Origin: Sorex araneus
Taxonomy: Eukaryota > Chordata > Mammalia > Eulipotyphla > Soricidae
DNA: 64,000 nt
Direction of reading: 5' to 3'
NCBI RefSeq assembly: GCF_027595985.1
Contig: NC_073304.1
Location: 213,496,500-213,560,499, forward strand
Made by a program: the position numbers and the translations under genes
Part shown: piece after piece, positions 26,965 to 36,711 of the stretch
Position numbering within the stretch: position 1 is the stretch's first letter
How the letters are laid out: every line of letters starts with the position of its first letter
Notes under the pieces: model-generated
Database searches by the model: none
The model's input: only the letters and a program-made list of their open reading frames with translations
Told to the model about the DNA's origin: nothing

Positions 26965-27127
26965 TGTTTTTGTTTGTGGGCCACATTCGAGGTGTTCAGG
27001 GATTACTGCTAGTTTTTTTTTGCTCAGTGATAACTTCAGGCGGTGTTCAAGGAGATCATACAAGGTGCTGGGGATTTAATGCAGATTGGGTGCATGCTAG
27101 GTTAGTACCCTACCTTCTCTGGCCCTT
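26965..27127 (-). mobile_element. Old SOR-type SINE spanning inverted-repeat right arm edge
   Basis: GGGCCACATTCGAGGTGTTC through GGGGATTTAATGCAG to TTCTCTGGCCC. More complete than its mirror fragment at 26355. Confidence 0.75.
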
Positions 27128-27326
27128 CGTGCATCTTTTCCTGGAGAATTTAAGCATTCTTCTATGACTCGCTCTCTTTTTTCCTCCTCAGTTATTTTGT
27201 TTATATTGTGGATAGTTCCCCAAACAAAAGGATCACCTCTCTGTCTCTCGGACTCTCTGTCTCTGTCTCTCTTTCTCTGTTTCTGGTTTACCAGCCCAGC
27301 TCACACATGCACCGTTAGCTTTCTTG

Positions 27327-27507
27327 TTTTTGTTTGTTTGTTCATTTTTTGGGTCACACTCAGCGATGCACAGGAGTCACTCCTGGCTCTGCACTCAGGA
27401 ATTACTCCTGGCGGTGCTCAGGGGACCATATGGGATGCTGGGAATCAAACCCGGGTCGGCCGTGTGCAAAGCAAATGCCCTACCCGCTGTGCTATTGCTC
27501 CAGCCCT
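27327..27507 (-). mobile_element. Full-length SOR-type SINE
   Basis: Target duplication GCACCGTTAGCTTTCTTG at 27309-27326 and, with one change, 27508-27525. Inserted at the outer edge of the inverted-repeat right arm. Confidence 0.95.
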
Positions 27508-27525
27508 GCACTGTTAGCTTTCTTG

Positions 27526-28521
27526 GTGGGCTTCAGAGATGTCTAAAAGCCTGCAGTGGGCACAAGCAACTCACAAAACCAGAAGTAGGGGTGGGGTGGG
27601 ATACTCTGAGAGCACCTCCAGATGGGAGCACATTTGGGATGGAATATTCTGTGCAAATGATCTTAAGGCTATCTGGAAGTAGGTATGTGTATTTACTAAA
27701 GGGCAGCTGTGCTCTATCTCTCCAGCACTTCCCCGACCCCAGGAAGGCTGATGGCGATGGGTAGATGAAGGAGGAAATGAGGGCCAGGCTAGTCGGTGTC
27801 AGTTGCCATTTATTCCATTCCCATCTCCGTTCTCCTCTGATTCGCCTCCTGCTTCTTCCTCCCCATGCTACTTCATTCTCGTTCTGGATCCCCCTTCATT
27901 CTCCTTCTCTGCCCCTAGCCCACTCTTACAGCCTAGTTAAATCTCAAAGCATTAGGGGTTGGGGCTTACACATAGGTGTGGTCATATGATCAACAGAGGT
28001 AAAATCCTTCCCTCAGTGGAAGCTTCTTATAGGACAGATTCTTATCCAGCAAGAGGACTTTCCCAAGACTGAAATTCCAATTATGGGTGTGTTTCTCCTT
28101 TCCTTAGTCCAACAAACGTACATGCATAATATTAGTCATTTTGTACAGATACGGTAAGAGATACATTAAACTTATAGAATTGCTCTTCTATAGTCAGGGA
28201 CCATCTCACTATAGATCTCAGACTATAGTGCTCAGGCCAGATTAGTTTTTCCTAACCCTAGCAGGGTCCTAATCTTGTCGTTACTTTTTGGATCATGACA
28301 GCATTTGTCCATGACCATGCTCTTAAAGTATTTGGCGCCTTGGCCTGCCTGGTCCATTTTGATGCTAGGTAGGGTAGCTCACAGCTTGCCCTGGGTCCAC
28401 TCCGTCCCTCATCTGGACCCTGCTTTGGGGGTGCTAGGAACTAAGGGCAACTGTGGCTTAAGTTGAGAAAGCAGATGCCTGGGAGTGAATATTATTCATA
28501 GTCAATTAACTCCCAAGTTAC
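27526..28521. other. Intergenic unique sequence
   Basis: A pyrimidine-rich stretch (27820-27930) and otherwise no repeat or gene signal. Confidence 0.6.
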
Positions 28522-28535
28522 AAAAGCATAATATT

Positions 28536-28707
28536 TTGTATCTTTTTGGGTCACACCGGGCAATGCTCAGGGGTCACTCCTTGGCTCTGCACTCAGGAAT
28601 TACCCCTGGTGGTTCTCAGGGGACCATATGGGATGCTGGGAATCGAACCCAGGTCGGCCACATGCAAGGCAAACGCCCTACCTGCTGCGCCATCACTCCA
28701 GCCCCAG
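28536..28707 (-). mobile_element. Full-length SOR-type SINE
   Basis: Exact duplication AAAAGCATAATATT at 28522-28535 and 28708-28721; the T-rich tail is nearly absent. Confidence 0.93.
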
Positions 28708-28776
28708 AAAAGCATAATATTAACTCTCTTCCTGTGTCTATACAAAAAGGGCATTACTTTAAAGTAAACTATTCAG

Positions 28777-28965
28777 GGGTCGGAGCGATAGTACAGCGGG
28801 TAGGGCGTTTGCCTTGCACGCGGCCGACCCGGGTTCGATCCCCGGCATCCCATATGGTCCCCCAAGCACCGCCAGGAGTAATTCCTGAGTGCAGAGCCAG
28901 GAGTTACCCCTGAGCATCGCTGGGTGTGACCCAAAAAGCAAATAAATAAATAAATAAATAAAATT
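28777..28965 (+). mobile_element. Full-length SOR-type SINE
   Basis: Exact duplication AAGTAAACTATTCAG at 28762-28776 and 28966-28980, (AAAT)n tail, mixed subtype A/B diagnostic bases. Confidence 0.95.
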
Positions 28966-29130
28966 AAGTAAACTATTCAGAAGACATAAGGAGAGGAGAA
29001 AGACATTATTTCATTCATAAATATAAAATCATAGATTTCTGAGGAATCTGACCTTACAAGTTAACAGAGTCTGATTGGGGGGAAAGGTGATAGACTGGTT
29101 GGGGAAGAGAGCACAGAGAGGTGTTTACAG

Positions 29131-29365
29131 ATAAACACAGAGGAATGGAAGTGCCTCAGGAGCACTGTGATAAACCTAAGCTCCCTATGGCAAGAGAAAC
29201 AGGACATACGGATGTTATCCTAAAATGTTCAGAGCTACATTCCAATAAACACAGAGGGATGAAGGTGCTTCAGGAGCACTGTGATGGGTATCACCCGATG
29301 AACCTAAACTCCTGTGGCAGAGGAGAAAGCACAAACCAATGTTATCCTACAGGGGTGCTGACAGC
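29131..29365 (+). repeat. Diverged tandem duplication, two copies of about 115-120 bp
   Basis: Both copies start ATAAACACAGAGG and share CAGGAGCACTGTGAT, a CCTAAxCTCC segment and ATGTTATCCTA. Source unknown. Confidence 0.75.
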
Positions 29366-29520
29366 AGGGGGTTCGGAATCAGAAGGGGTCCAAAGGAGCT
29401 TTTACTGATCCATCTGCAGCTCCACCGAGCCCACTCAAGTCACTGAACTCAGTACACAATTCTTGAGATTTTAGGTGAGTTTGCTGCAAAACAGAGCGTG
29501 TCACCATTTTGTGAAGACTT

Positions 29521-29692
29521 TTGTTGTTGTATTGGTTCTAGAATCACACCCAACGGTGATTAAGTTTCTTCCTGCCTCTGTGAATCAGGATCACTTCTGG
29601 TGGGGCTGGGGGACCATGGGGTGCTGGGGACTGATCTGGACTCAGTCCTGTGCAAGGCAAGTGCCCCACCCGCTGTACTATTGGTCCAAGCT
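29521..29692 (-). mobile_element. Old SOR-type SINE
   Basis: GAATCACACCCAACGGTGAT to GTACTATTGGTCC. Confidence 0.75.
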
Positions 29693-29818
29693 TAAACATA
29701 AACAAGAGAAAGATTGAACCCAGGGCTTCACACATGCAAGGCTGGTCTCTGCTTCTGAGCTACACTTCCCCTTCCCTCTCCCCCCCCCACCACCTCAATA
29801 CCCCTCACTCAGTTTTTT

Positions 29819-29981
29819 TGGGGGGAAGGTCACACCTGGTGATGCACAGGGGTTACTCCTGGCTTTGCACTCAGGAATTACTCCTGGCAGTGCTCAGGGG
29901 ACCATATGGGATGCTGGGAATCAAACCCGGGTTGGCCGCCTGCAAGGCAAACGCCCTACCCGCTGTGCTATTGCTCCAGCC
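29819..29981 (-). mobile_element. Full-length SOR-type SINE
   Basis: Exact duplication CCCTCACTCAGTTTTTT at 29802-29818 and 29982-29998. Confidence 0.95.
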
Positions 29982-30037
29982 CCCTCACTCAGTTTTTTAA
30001 TGTATATACCCACTTAATGCATTCTGGCCCCATTTTA

Positions 30038-31143
30038 TTTTTATTTATTTATTTATTTATTTTTATTGAGTCACTGTGAAAACAGTTACAGGGCTTTCAG
30101 AATCAAGTCTCAGTCATACAATGATCGTTTGATTGTAACGATCCCTTCACCAGTGCACATGTTCCACCATCAGGAACCCCAGCAAACCCCCCTTTCCACT
30201 GCCCCCCTGCCTGTGTGGAAGATGATTTTCACTTTACTCTCTCTTTACTTTGATTACATTCAGTTTTCGACAGAAACCCACGATTATTATTTGGAGTCCA
30301 GCCCCCCGCCCAACAATTAGACCTGTCGAAATGGCATCATTAGATCATATGTTTTCTATTGCTGATAACAAAGAGCATGTGATGTTGCATGGTTGTGAAA
30401 GTGGCCCCCCAGTTTCGGGATTCTGGTATTTTAGTAATTAAGTCCAGAGGTATTTCTGCCAGCAGCTGCTGCATTCCGACATTGGTGGCTGTTCAGGAGC
30501 CGAGGAACTGTTTATGGGCGGCCACTTGGGGTCACATTTGGGCGGGGAGCAGGGCCGGTTCTGCCCCCCACAACGCTAGATTCCCCGTGCACCCCATCAC
30601 TGCAAGCTCCTACCTCTCTGTCCAATTGGCTCTGAAAGGTGATGGTCGCCATACTGCCGCCAAGGGGAAAAGGCCGAGGGACAAACACCCTTCCCCTCCT
30701 GGGGCTGCACGGGGCAGGAGCTTAGTTCACAGTTGTGGAGTACATCTGCGAGCAGCCACTGCGTCCCGAGATTGGTTTCTGTGCCTCTGGGATAGTGGCT
30801 GCTCCGGGGTGGCGGAGCCGTTCCTGAGCGGCTTTTTGTATATTAGGTAAGGTCAGTTTGGAGAAATAGTCCCAGTCCCACATGTTAGCAGAAGCTAGTG
30901 TTGCCGGGACTCCATCTGGAGAAGGTGGGGTGACTGCACCTTCTCCGTCTGGCACCCCGGTGTTGTTTGCCCAGTCTGGGGTCCAGAGCATTCTCCGGAT
31001 TGTGATGCCCGCTGGTCCGGGTTCTGCCTCCCAGTTCCAGTGCCCCCACACGGTTTGGAGAAATTGTCCCAGTCCCACATACCGGAGCCATGTTAGTAGA
31101 AGCTCAGTGTCCCCGGGACTCCATCTGGAGAAGGCGGGGTGGC
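30038..31143 (-). mobile_element. 1.1-kb composite retroelement: tandem 5' monomers plus L1-like 3' end
   Basis: Bounded by an exact 16-bp duplication TTCTGGCCCCATTTTA (30022-30037 and 31144-31159), so it is one insertion. Read on the minus strand it starts with about 1.5 tandem monomers of about 210 bp (each with GATGGAGTCCCGG, CTTCTRCTAACATG and TGTGGGACTGGGAC). A unique middle of about 600 bp follows, then an L1-3'UTR-like end (CAxTGTATGACTGAGACTTG, TTCACAGTGACTCAATAAAAA) and a (TAAA)n tail. I see no reverse transcriptase or other long ORF. It could be a non-autonomous L1-dependent family or an internally deleted L1. Confidence 0.8.
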
Positions 31144-31354
31144 TTCTGGCCCCATTTTACAAAAGAGAGATACATAGAAAGTATTCAACTGTGTCAATTG
31201 TAGCAGTGAAAATTCTAACAGGGGTGTCTGAAGAGTCTGAGTAAAGGGAGGTTTGCTTGTTCTTTTTATATTATTACCCTGTCAGAAAATACATATTGTT
31301 ACAAAGTAAAATGGTATTTCTTGTGAAGAATTAAGGTTAAAAATAAGTTCAGGG

Positions 31355-31420
31355 GCAGGAAATGTGGCTCAGCCAGTAGAAGCAACGCTTCTCATGTGTC
31401 AGGCTCTGGTATTTGGATCC
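31355..31420 (+). mobile_element. Possible tRNA-related SINE fragment
   Basis: GGGGCAGGAAATGTGGCTCAGC resembles a tRNA A-box region but not the SOR head. Too short to classify. Confidence 0.35.
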
Positions 31421-31444
31421 CTGTTTTGTTTTAATTTAGGCTCT

Positions 31445-31643
31445 TTTTAGGGTTTTGGATTTTTGTTTTGGTTCCTTTTGGTTTTGGGGTCACACCCGGT
31501 GATGCCCAAAGGTTACTCCTGGCTCTGTGTTCATGAATTACTCTTGGTGGTGCTCAGGGGACTGTATGAGATGGCAGCGATCAAACCCAGGTTGGCCCCA
31601 TGCAAGGCAAGCTCTTACCCACTGAACTATCTCTCCGGGCTCC
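31445..31643 (-). mobile_element. SOR-type SINE
   Basis: GGGGTCACACCCGGTGATGC to GAACTATCTCTCCGGGCTCC. Confidence 0.88.
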
Positions 31644-31704
31644 AAATTTGGACTCTTTCTCTACATTTGTCTGTTAGATGTTTATTTATTCCCCAATTTA
31701 AATG

Positions 31705-32162
31705 TGTGTGGTTTGGGTTCTTTTTTTTCTGGGTTTTGGTTTTGGTTTTATTTGGCTACACCTGGCTGGGCTGGAGCAATAGCACAGCGGGTAGGGCATT
31801 TTGCCTTGCATGCGGCCAACCCGGGTTCGACTCCTCCATCTGTCTCGGAGAGCCCGGCGAGCTACCAAGAGTATCCTGCCCGCACGGCAGAGCCTGGCAA
31901 GCTGCCCATGGCGTATTCAAAATGCCAAAAACAGTAACAACAGGTCTTACAATGGAGACATTACTGGTGCCCGCTGGAGCAAATAGATGAACAACGGGAA
32001 GACAGTGCTACAGTGCTACACCTGGCTGTGCTCAGGTCTTACTCCTGACTCTACACTCAGGGCTCCCTCCTGCCAGTGCTGGGGAACCACATGTGGTGCC
32101 AGGGATGGGACTTGGCTGCCACATCAAGGCAAGTGCCCTGGCTCTGTTATCGCCCCAGCCCA
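31705..32162 (-). mobile_element. Old SOR-type SINE, split by a composite SINE
   Basis: Halves at 31705-31768 and 32015-32162 join across the 31769-32014 insertion at GGCTACACCTGGCTG. The far end reads CTGTTATCGCCCCAGCCC. Confidence 0.85.
31769..32014 (+). mobile_element. Composite SINE: SOR head, different body, (ACAGTGCT)n tail
   Basis: The first 70 bp match the SOR head (GGAGCAATAGCACAGCGGGT, GGGTTCGACTCC). The body is then new: CTCGGAGAGCCCGGCGAGCT, CCTGGCAAGCTGCCCATGG, CAATGGAGACATTACTGGTG. It ends GACAGTGCTACAGT with no A tail. Exact 14-bp duplication GCTACACCTGGCTG at 31755-31768 and 32015-32028. Confidence 0.9.
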
Positions 32163-32508
32163 GGCTGCAGGTACCCTCTCGGCTTCTGCCCTTGGAGCCG
32201 AGTGTGTGCCTGAGTGCTGTGCTCCTCGCCTGCTGTAGCTGGGGGCTCTGCAGCCTGTCTCGGGGGTCTCCCAGGCAAGCTTCCTCACCGCCTTCCCCGT
32301 ACCCGTTCTTTCTGTTCCTCCCTGGCCAGAATTCCTATTATAACTGGGTCCCATTGCCCGAGCCTGGCTACCTTCTCTTTCCATCTCATTCCCTGATCAT
32401 TTCCTCCTTGATCATGTTAATGCTATTTTTCTCTGGTGTCTGTGCGCTATTTACAGCTGCATGGTAAGTTTTAACCAGCTATTGTGGTTTTCTGCCTTCC
32501 TGCCACTT

Positions 32509-32512
<4 letters not shown>

Positions 32513-32575
<63 letters not shown>

Positions 32576-32742
32576 CCCTATCTTTCTCCCCACCCTCTGT
32601 CTCTCTGCCCTCTCTCACCACTCTCTCTCTCTGTCTCTCTCTGCCCTCTCTCTCCCCTCTCTCTGCTCTCTCTCTGTCTCTATCTCCCCCATCTCCTGCA
32701 CCCCCCTTTCTGCCCTCTCTCTCTGTCTCTCTGTCTCTCTCT
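32513..32742 (+). repeat. (TC)n dinucleotide and pyrimidine-rich tract
   Basis: Pure CT repeat to about 32573, then interrupted CTCTCT/CTGTCT/CCCTCT for another 170 bp, ending at an old SINE. Confidence 0.95.
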
Positions 32743-32743
32743 C

Positions 32744-32868
32744 ATACTTGAATGTGCTCAGGGCTTCCTCCTGCCTCTGTGCTCAGGGATCATTCCTGGT
32801 GAGGTTTGGAGAACCATAGAGGGCACCATGGATTGAACCTGGCTCTGCTACGTGCAAGACAAGTGTCC
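32744..32868 (-). mobile_element. Old SOR-type SINE, partial
   Basis: GCTCAGGGCTTCCTCCTGCC to CAAGACAAGTGTCC; its head was displaced by an L1 insertion. Confidence 0.7.
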
Positions 32869-32984
32869 TGTGCACATTGTGCACTGGTGGAGGGATGGGT
32901 GTTTGATCATTGTGTGATTGCAACCCAAACACGAAAGCTTGTAACTATCTCACGGTGATTCAATAAAATAATAAAAAAAAAAAA
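32869..32984 (+). mobile_element. 5'-truncated L1 3' end, about 115 bp
   Basis: GCACTGGTGGAGGGATGGGT through TCACGGTGATTCAATAAAAT and an A tail, the same end as the L1 at 49384. Duplication AGACAAGTGTCC at 32857-32868, one change at 32985-32996. Confidence 0.88.
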
Positions 32985-33026
32985 AGACAAATGTCCCTTT
33001 TTGTCTCTTTTTTAAATGTGTGGGTT

Positions 33027-33219
33027 TTTTTTTTTTGGCTTTTGTTGTTGTTGTTTGCTTTTTGGGTCACACCCGGTAATGCACAGGGTTTATTACTGGC
33101 TGTGCACTCAGGAATTTATCCTGGTGGTGCTCCGGGGACCATACGGGATGCTTGGAATCGAACTCGGGTCAGCTGCATGCAAGGCAAACGCCCTACCCGC
33201 TATGCTATCACTCCAGCTC
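33027..33219 (-). mobile_element. SOR-type SINE
   Basis: GGGTCACACCCGGTAATGCA to CTATCACTCCAGCTCC. Confidence 0.92.
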
Positions 33220-33319
33220 CTCAAATGTTTTTTAAAAAGGATATATGTGTGTATGTAGTTTCTAATATTTTCAAGAGCCTCCAACAACACTCCAGAACCA
33301 TTAAAAAGTTGAATAATAT

Positions 33320-33463
33320 TGGGCTGGAGCGATAGCACAGCGGATAGGGTGTTTGCCTTGCATGTGGCCGACCCAGGTTCAATTCCCAGCATCCCATATG
33401 GTCCCCTGAGCACTGCCAGGAGTAATTCCTGTGCACTGCCGGGTGTGATCCAAAAAGAAAAAA
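33320..33463 (+). mobile_element. SOR-type SINE with repeat-mediated internal deletion
   Basis: Exact duplication AAAAGTTGAATAATAT at 33304-33319 and 33464-33479. About 35 bp between the two internal CAGGAGTAA motifs is missing, leaving AGTAATTCCTGTGCACTGCC. Confidence 0.94.
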
Positions 33464-33658
33464 AAAAGTTGAATAATATATTTATGTTCTTTTGGGGGTG
33501 GGCATGCGAGACTGTTTCCAGCTCTGTGCTGGTGGCGGGGGAGGGGTGCTCTCGGCAGTGTGCAGGGGTTGAACCTGGGCACCTGTATGCAGGGCCTATG
33601 CTCAGTGCATAGAACACCTCCCCGAACCCTCTTTCCCTTTGTTCTTCAGTACCTTTCT

Positions 33659-33805
33659 TTTTTGGTTTGTTTGTTTTGGGGCAAATCTGGCAGTGCTCAG
33701 AGACCACTCCTGGTAGGCTCGGGGGAGCATATGGGGTGTCAGTGATTGAACCCCAGTCAGGCACATGCAAGGCAAGAGCCCTACCCACTGCACTATCAGG
33801 TCCCA
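33659..33805 (-). mobile_element. Old SOR-type SINE
   Basis: GGGGCAAATCTGGCAGTGCT to CTGCACTATCAGGTCCC. Confidence 0.75.
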
Positions 33806-33868
33806 TGTGCTCCAGTACATTTTTCCTCCTGAGAGGCAGCTGCCGCAGAACTTTCCAGGGAATCTGCT

Positions 33869-34064
33869 TGGTTGGTTGGTTGGTTGGTTGGTTGTTGGTT
33901 TGATTCTGGGCCATGCCCAGCAATGCTCAAGAATTACTCCTGGCTCTGCACTCAGGGATATTTCTGGAGGTGCTCAGGGAACCATATGCGATACCAGGGA
34001 TTGAACCCAGGTTGGCTGTGTGCAAGGCAAATGCCCTAACTGCTGTGCTGTTGCTCCAGCCCCC
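33869..34064 (-). mobile_element. SOR-type SINE
   Basis: GGGCCATGCCCAGCAATGCT to TGCTGTTGCTCCAGCCCC. Confidence 0.88.
33871..33896 (+). repeat. (GGTT)n short microsatellite
   Basis: About six TTGG units grown from the T-rich end of the adjoining antisense SINE. Confidence 0.8.
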
Positions 34065-34378
34065 AAAAGTTTCTGTTGTCCTGTGGCGTCTCCCTGGACC
34101 TTCTGTGTTTCCTTCGCCCCTCCCACAGAGGAGTGCTCTGTCCAGTCCAGTTTGTCAGTCAAGTTAGCGTCTTGCTCGCCCTGGTCTTGCTACTCCTGGA
34201 GAGTGAGATTGGGGTGAGGACAGCATGGACTTTGGCCACAGGCTCTCTGGAGTTCACTCTCCACTCCTCAGAGGAAGGTTGGATATCATGGGTTTGGTCT
34301 TGGGGCCAACCCCAGTGGTGCACACTCCTGGGTATGGGCCCTGAGCACCGATAGGTATGGCCCCCAAACAAACAAAAA

Positions 34379-34527
34379 AGTTTTTTTTTTCCCTTTTTAG
34401 GTCACACCCAGCGATGCACAGGGGTTACTCCTGGCTCATGCACTCAGGAATTACTCCTGATGGTGCTCAGGGGACCATTCGGGATGCTGGCAAACGCCCT
34501 ACCCTCTGTGCAATCGCTCCAGCCCCC
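34379..34527 (-). mobile_element. SOR-type SINE lacking the B box
   Basis: About 30 bp including the B-box segment are deleted: GGGATGCTGG joins directly to CAAACGCCCT. Confidence 0.9.
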
Positions 34528-34552
34528 AGGTTGCTGTATTTTTAAATTTTTT

Positions 34553-34711
34553 AATTTTTTTTGTTTTGGGGTGATTTTCAGAGATTACTCCTGGCTCTGC
34601 ACTTGGGAATTACTCCTAGCATGCTCAGGGGTCCATACGGGATGCTGGGGATTGAACCCAGTTGGTACATGCAAGGCAAACACCCTCCCATCTGTACTCT
34701 GGCTCTGGCTC
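34553..34711 (-). mobile_element. Old SOR-type SINE
   Basis: ATTACTCCTGGCTCTGCACTT, ATACGGGATGCTGGGGATTG. Confidence 0.82.
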
Positions 34712-35304
34712 AAAAAAGAGTTTTCTGAACCCCGTCTCTGCCTGTACTAACGCGCTTGGCTCTGCAGGAGGCAGTGTCTGAGGAGCGGGTGGGCACTGAT
34801 CCCACGTCTGTCTAACCCCAGTGTGAAGGCCTCACCGGTCCATTAGTCTGAGGGGCGTCAGGCACACTCCCCGCCCCGCTTTCTCAGGGAGAATCTGAGA
34901 ATGATGCTGACAGTTTGCTCTCCAGCTGACTAGTTCTTGGCCTAGTTCTCCAGTGGCCCCTGCACATATGTGGGGGAAAGAGGATATCAATTTTGGTGTT
35001 TTTTTTTTTTTGGTTGTTCTGTTTTTGTTTAGTTTTTACTGATCTATCAATGCTGTCTCCAGGAGGTACCAAGTTACCTTTTACGAGAGGTGGACGGGTT
35101 CCTGCCTGGGTCTTCCTTGAGAGTCATTTGGGCTCAGTGTTCCAGGGCAATCAAAGAAAACTGACAGCACACAGCAGGAAGTGATCATCCCGGCAGGGAG
35201 TGATCCCAGCAGGAAGTGATCATTTCAGACCTCCAGCTGCCTAGGGCAATGGGAGACGGCAGGAGTCCGAGGATCCCCGGATCCAGCTCCATGGATGGTT
35301 GTTG

Positions 35305-35715
35305 TTTTTTTTTAATTTTTTATTGGAGAATCACTGTGATGTACAGTTACAAATTTGTGAACTTTTGTGTTTGCATTTCACTCAACAGTGATCATTTACC
35401 CATCCCTCCACCAGTGCCCATTCATCTCCACCAACGATCCCAGTATCCCTCTCAACACCCCTGCCCTATCCCCCACCACCCCACTTCACCTCTGCAGCAG
35501 GGCATTCCCTTTTGTTCTCTCTCCTTTGGGGTGTTGTAGTTTTTAATAGAGGTATTGAGTGGCCTTCATGTTCAGTCTATAGTCTATTTTTAGTTTGCTT
35601 TTTCCAACCCAAATATGTCCTCCCAACATCCTCTACTTGGTGTTCCCTTCTCTATCTGAACTGCCTTTCCCCCCAGCATGAGGCTGGTTTCTAAGCTGTG
35701 GGGCAGACCTATTTT
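35305..35715 (-). mobile_element. L1 3' end
   Basis: Reverse complement of the 51150-51545 L1 3' UTR: TTATTGGAGAATCACTGTGATGT at the tail, then CACCAGTGCCCATTC, and GAGGCTGGTTTCTAAGC near 35690. Confidence 0.88.
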
Positions 35716-36140
35716 TTTATATTTTATATATTATTTTATATATTATTATATTTATATTATTTTATATATATTATATTTATATGCCTTGCCTTGCCATGTT
35801 TGTAGAAGCTCATGGTCTCCTGGGGTTCTATCTGGAGAAGGCAGGGAGACTGCACATGCTCCATCTGGGGCAACCTGGTGTTATCGGCTTGGTTTGGGGT
35901 CTGGATGCGGTGCCCACCGGCCAGGATTCTTCACTGCTGATGGCACCAGGGGCGGGTTGAGGGCGTGACTCCTGGGGGCAGGGGCAGGCTGGAAGCTGGC
36001 ATGCAGCTTCCCAGTTCCAGTGCCCCCATGCAGTCTGGAGAAACAGTCCTGGTCCCCACATACGGAGCCATGTGAGTAGAATCTCAGGGTCACCGGGATT
36101 CCATTTGGAGAAGGCGGGGAGACTGCACCTTCTCCGCCTG
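35716..36140 (-). mobile_element. Second copy of the composite-element 5' monomers
   Basis: After an AT-rich stretch (35716-35785), two diverged monomers match those at 30850-31143: TATCTGGAGAAGGCAGGGAG, CAGTTCCAGTGCCCCCATGC, CACATACGGAGCCATGT. It lies directly upstream, in element sense, of the L1 3' end at 35305-35715. Confidence 0.75.
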
Positions 36141-36145
36141 TCAGT

Positions 36146-36255
36146 GCTTGGGGATTATTCCTGCCCAGTGCTCAGGGCACGTGATGCTAGGGATTGAACA
36201 GCCGCACTCAAGGCAAATACGCCCTACCCACCTACTATCTTTCAGTCCTGCCCCT
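36146..36255 (-). mobile_element. Old SOR-type SINE, partial
   Basis: CAGTGCTTGGGGATTATTCC to TACTATCTTTCAGTCC. Confidence 0.65.
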
Positions 36256-36711
36256 TTAGAATACTTTAATTGCTTAATTTATTCTGTTGAGTTTATCATA
36301 AGTCACATGATATGATAGTCATAGGTCAGAACATTAGAACGCTAAAAGCCTTTATCTTACATTTGCTGCACTGCTACACCAATCCCTTCCCCACCCAGTC
36401 ACTCCCCCACCCCTGTCCCGGAGCTCTGCCCCCCCCAACTCCCAGGGCCCCCTCAGTTCCCAGATCATGTCTCAGGGTTTCTCCGCACTGGAGCTTGTCT
36501 AATCCCTTTCTTTGTTTCACTATACTACAAAGAGTGAGATCACTGAGCATTTTTTTTTCTTTCCGGTTCACATCCTTTAGCGGGACACCCACCAATTTCA
36601 TCTAAATTGCAGTAAACTGTTAAGGTCTCATCTCTTCTCCTGGCTGAGTAATATTCCATTTTGTGTATAGACTAGTTTCTTTCTTCTTTCTTTCTTTCTT
36701 TCTCCTTTTCT

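Larger units (their letters stand above)
26172..27309. repeat. 273-bp inverted repeat with 593-bp spacer
   Basis: Arm 26172-26443 is the reverse complement of 27037-27309. I see two substitutions (both A in the left arm, G in the complemented right arm) and one single-base indel, so about 99 percent identity. Arms start with CATGTGTGAGCTGGGC and end with GAACACCGCCTG. The spacer holds a SINE (26519-26710). Confidence 0.92.
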
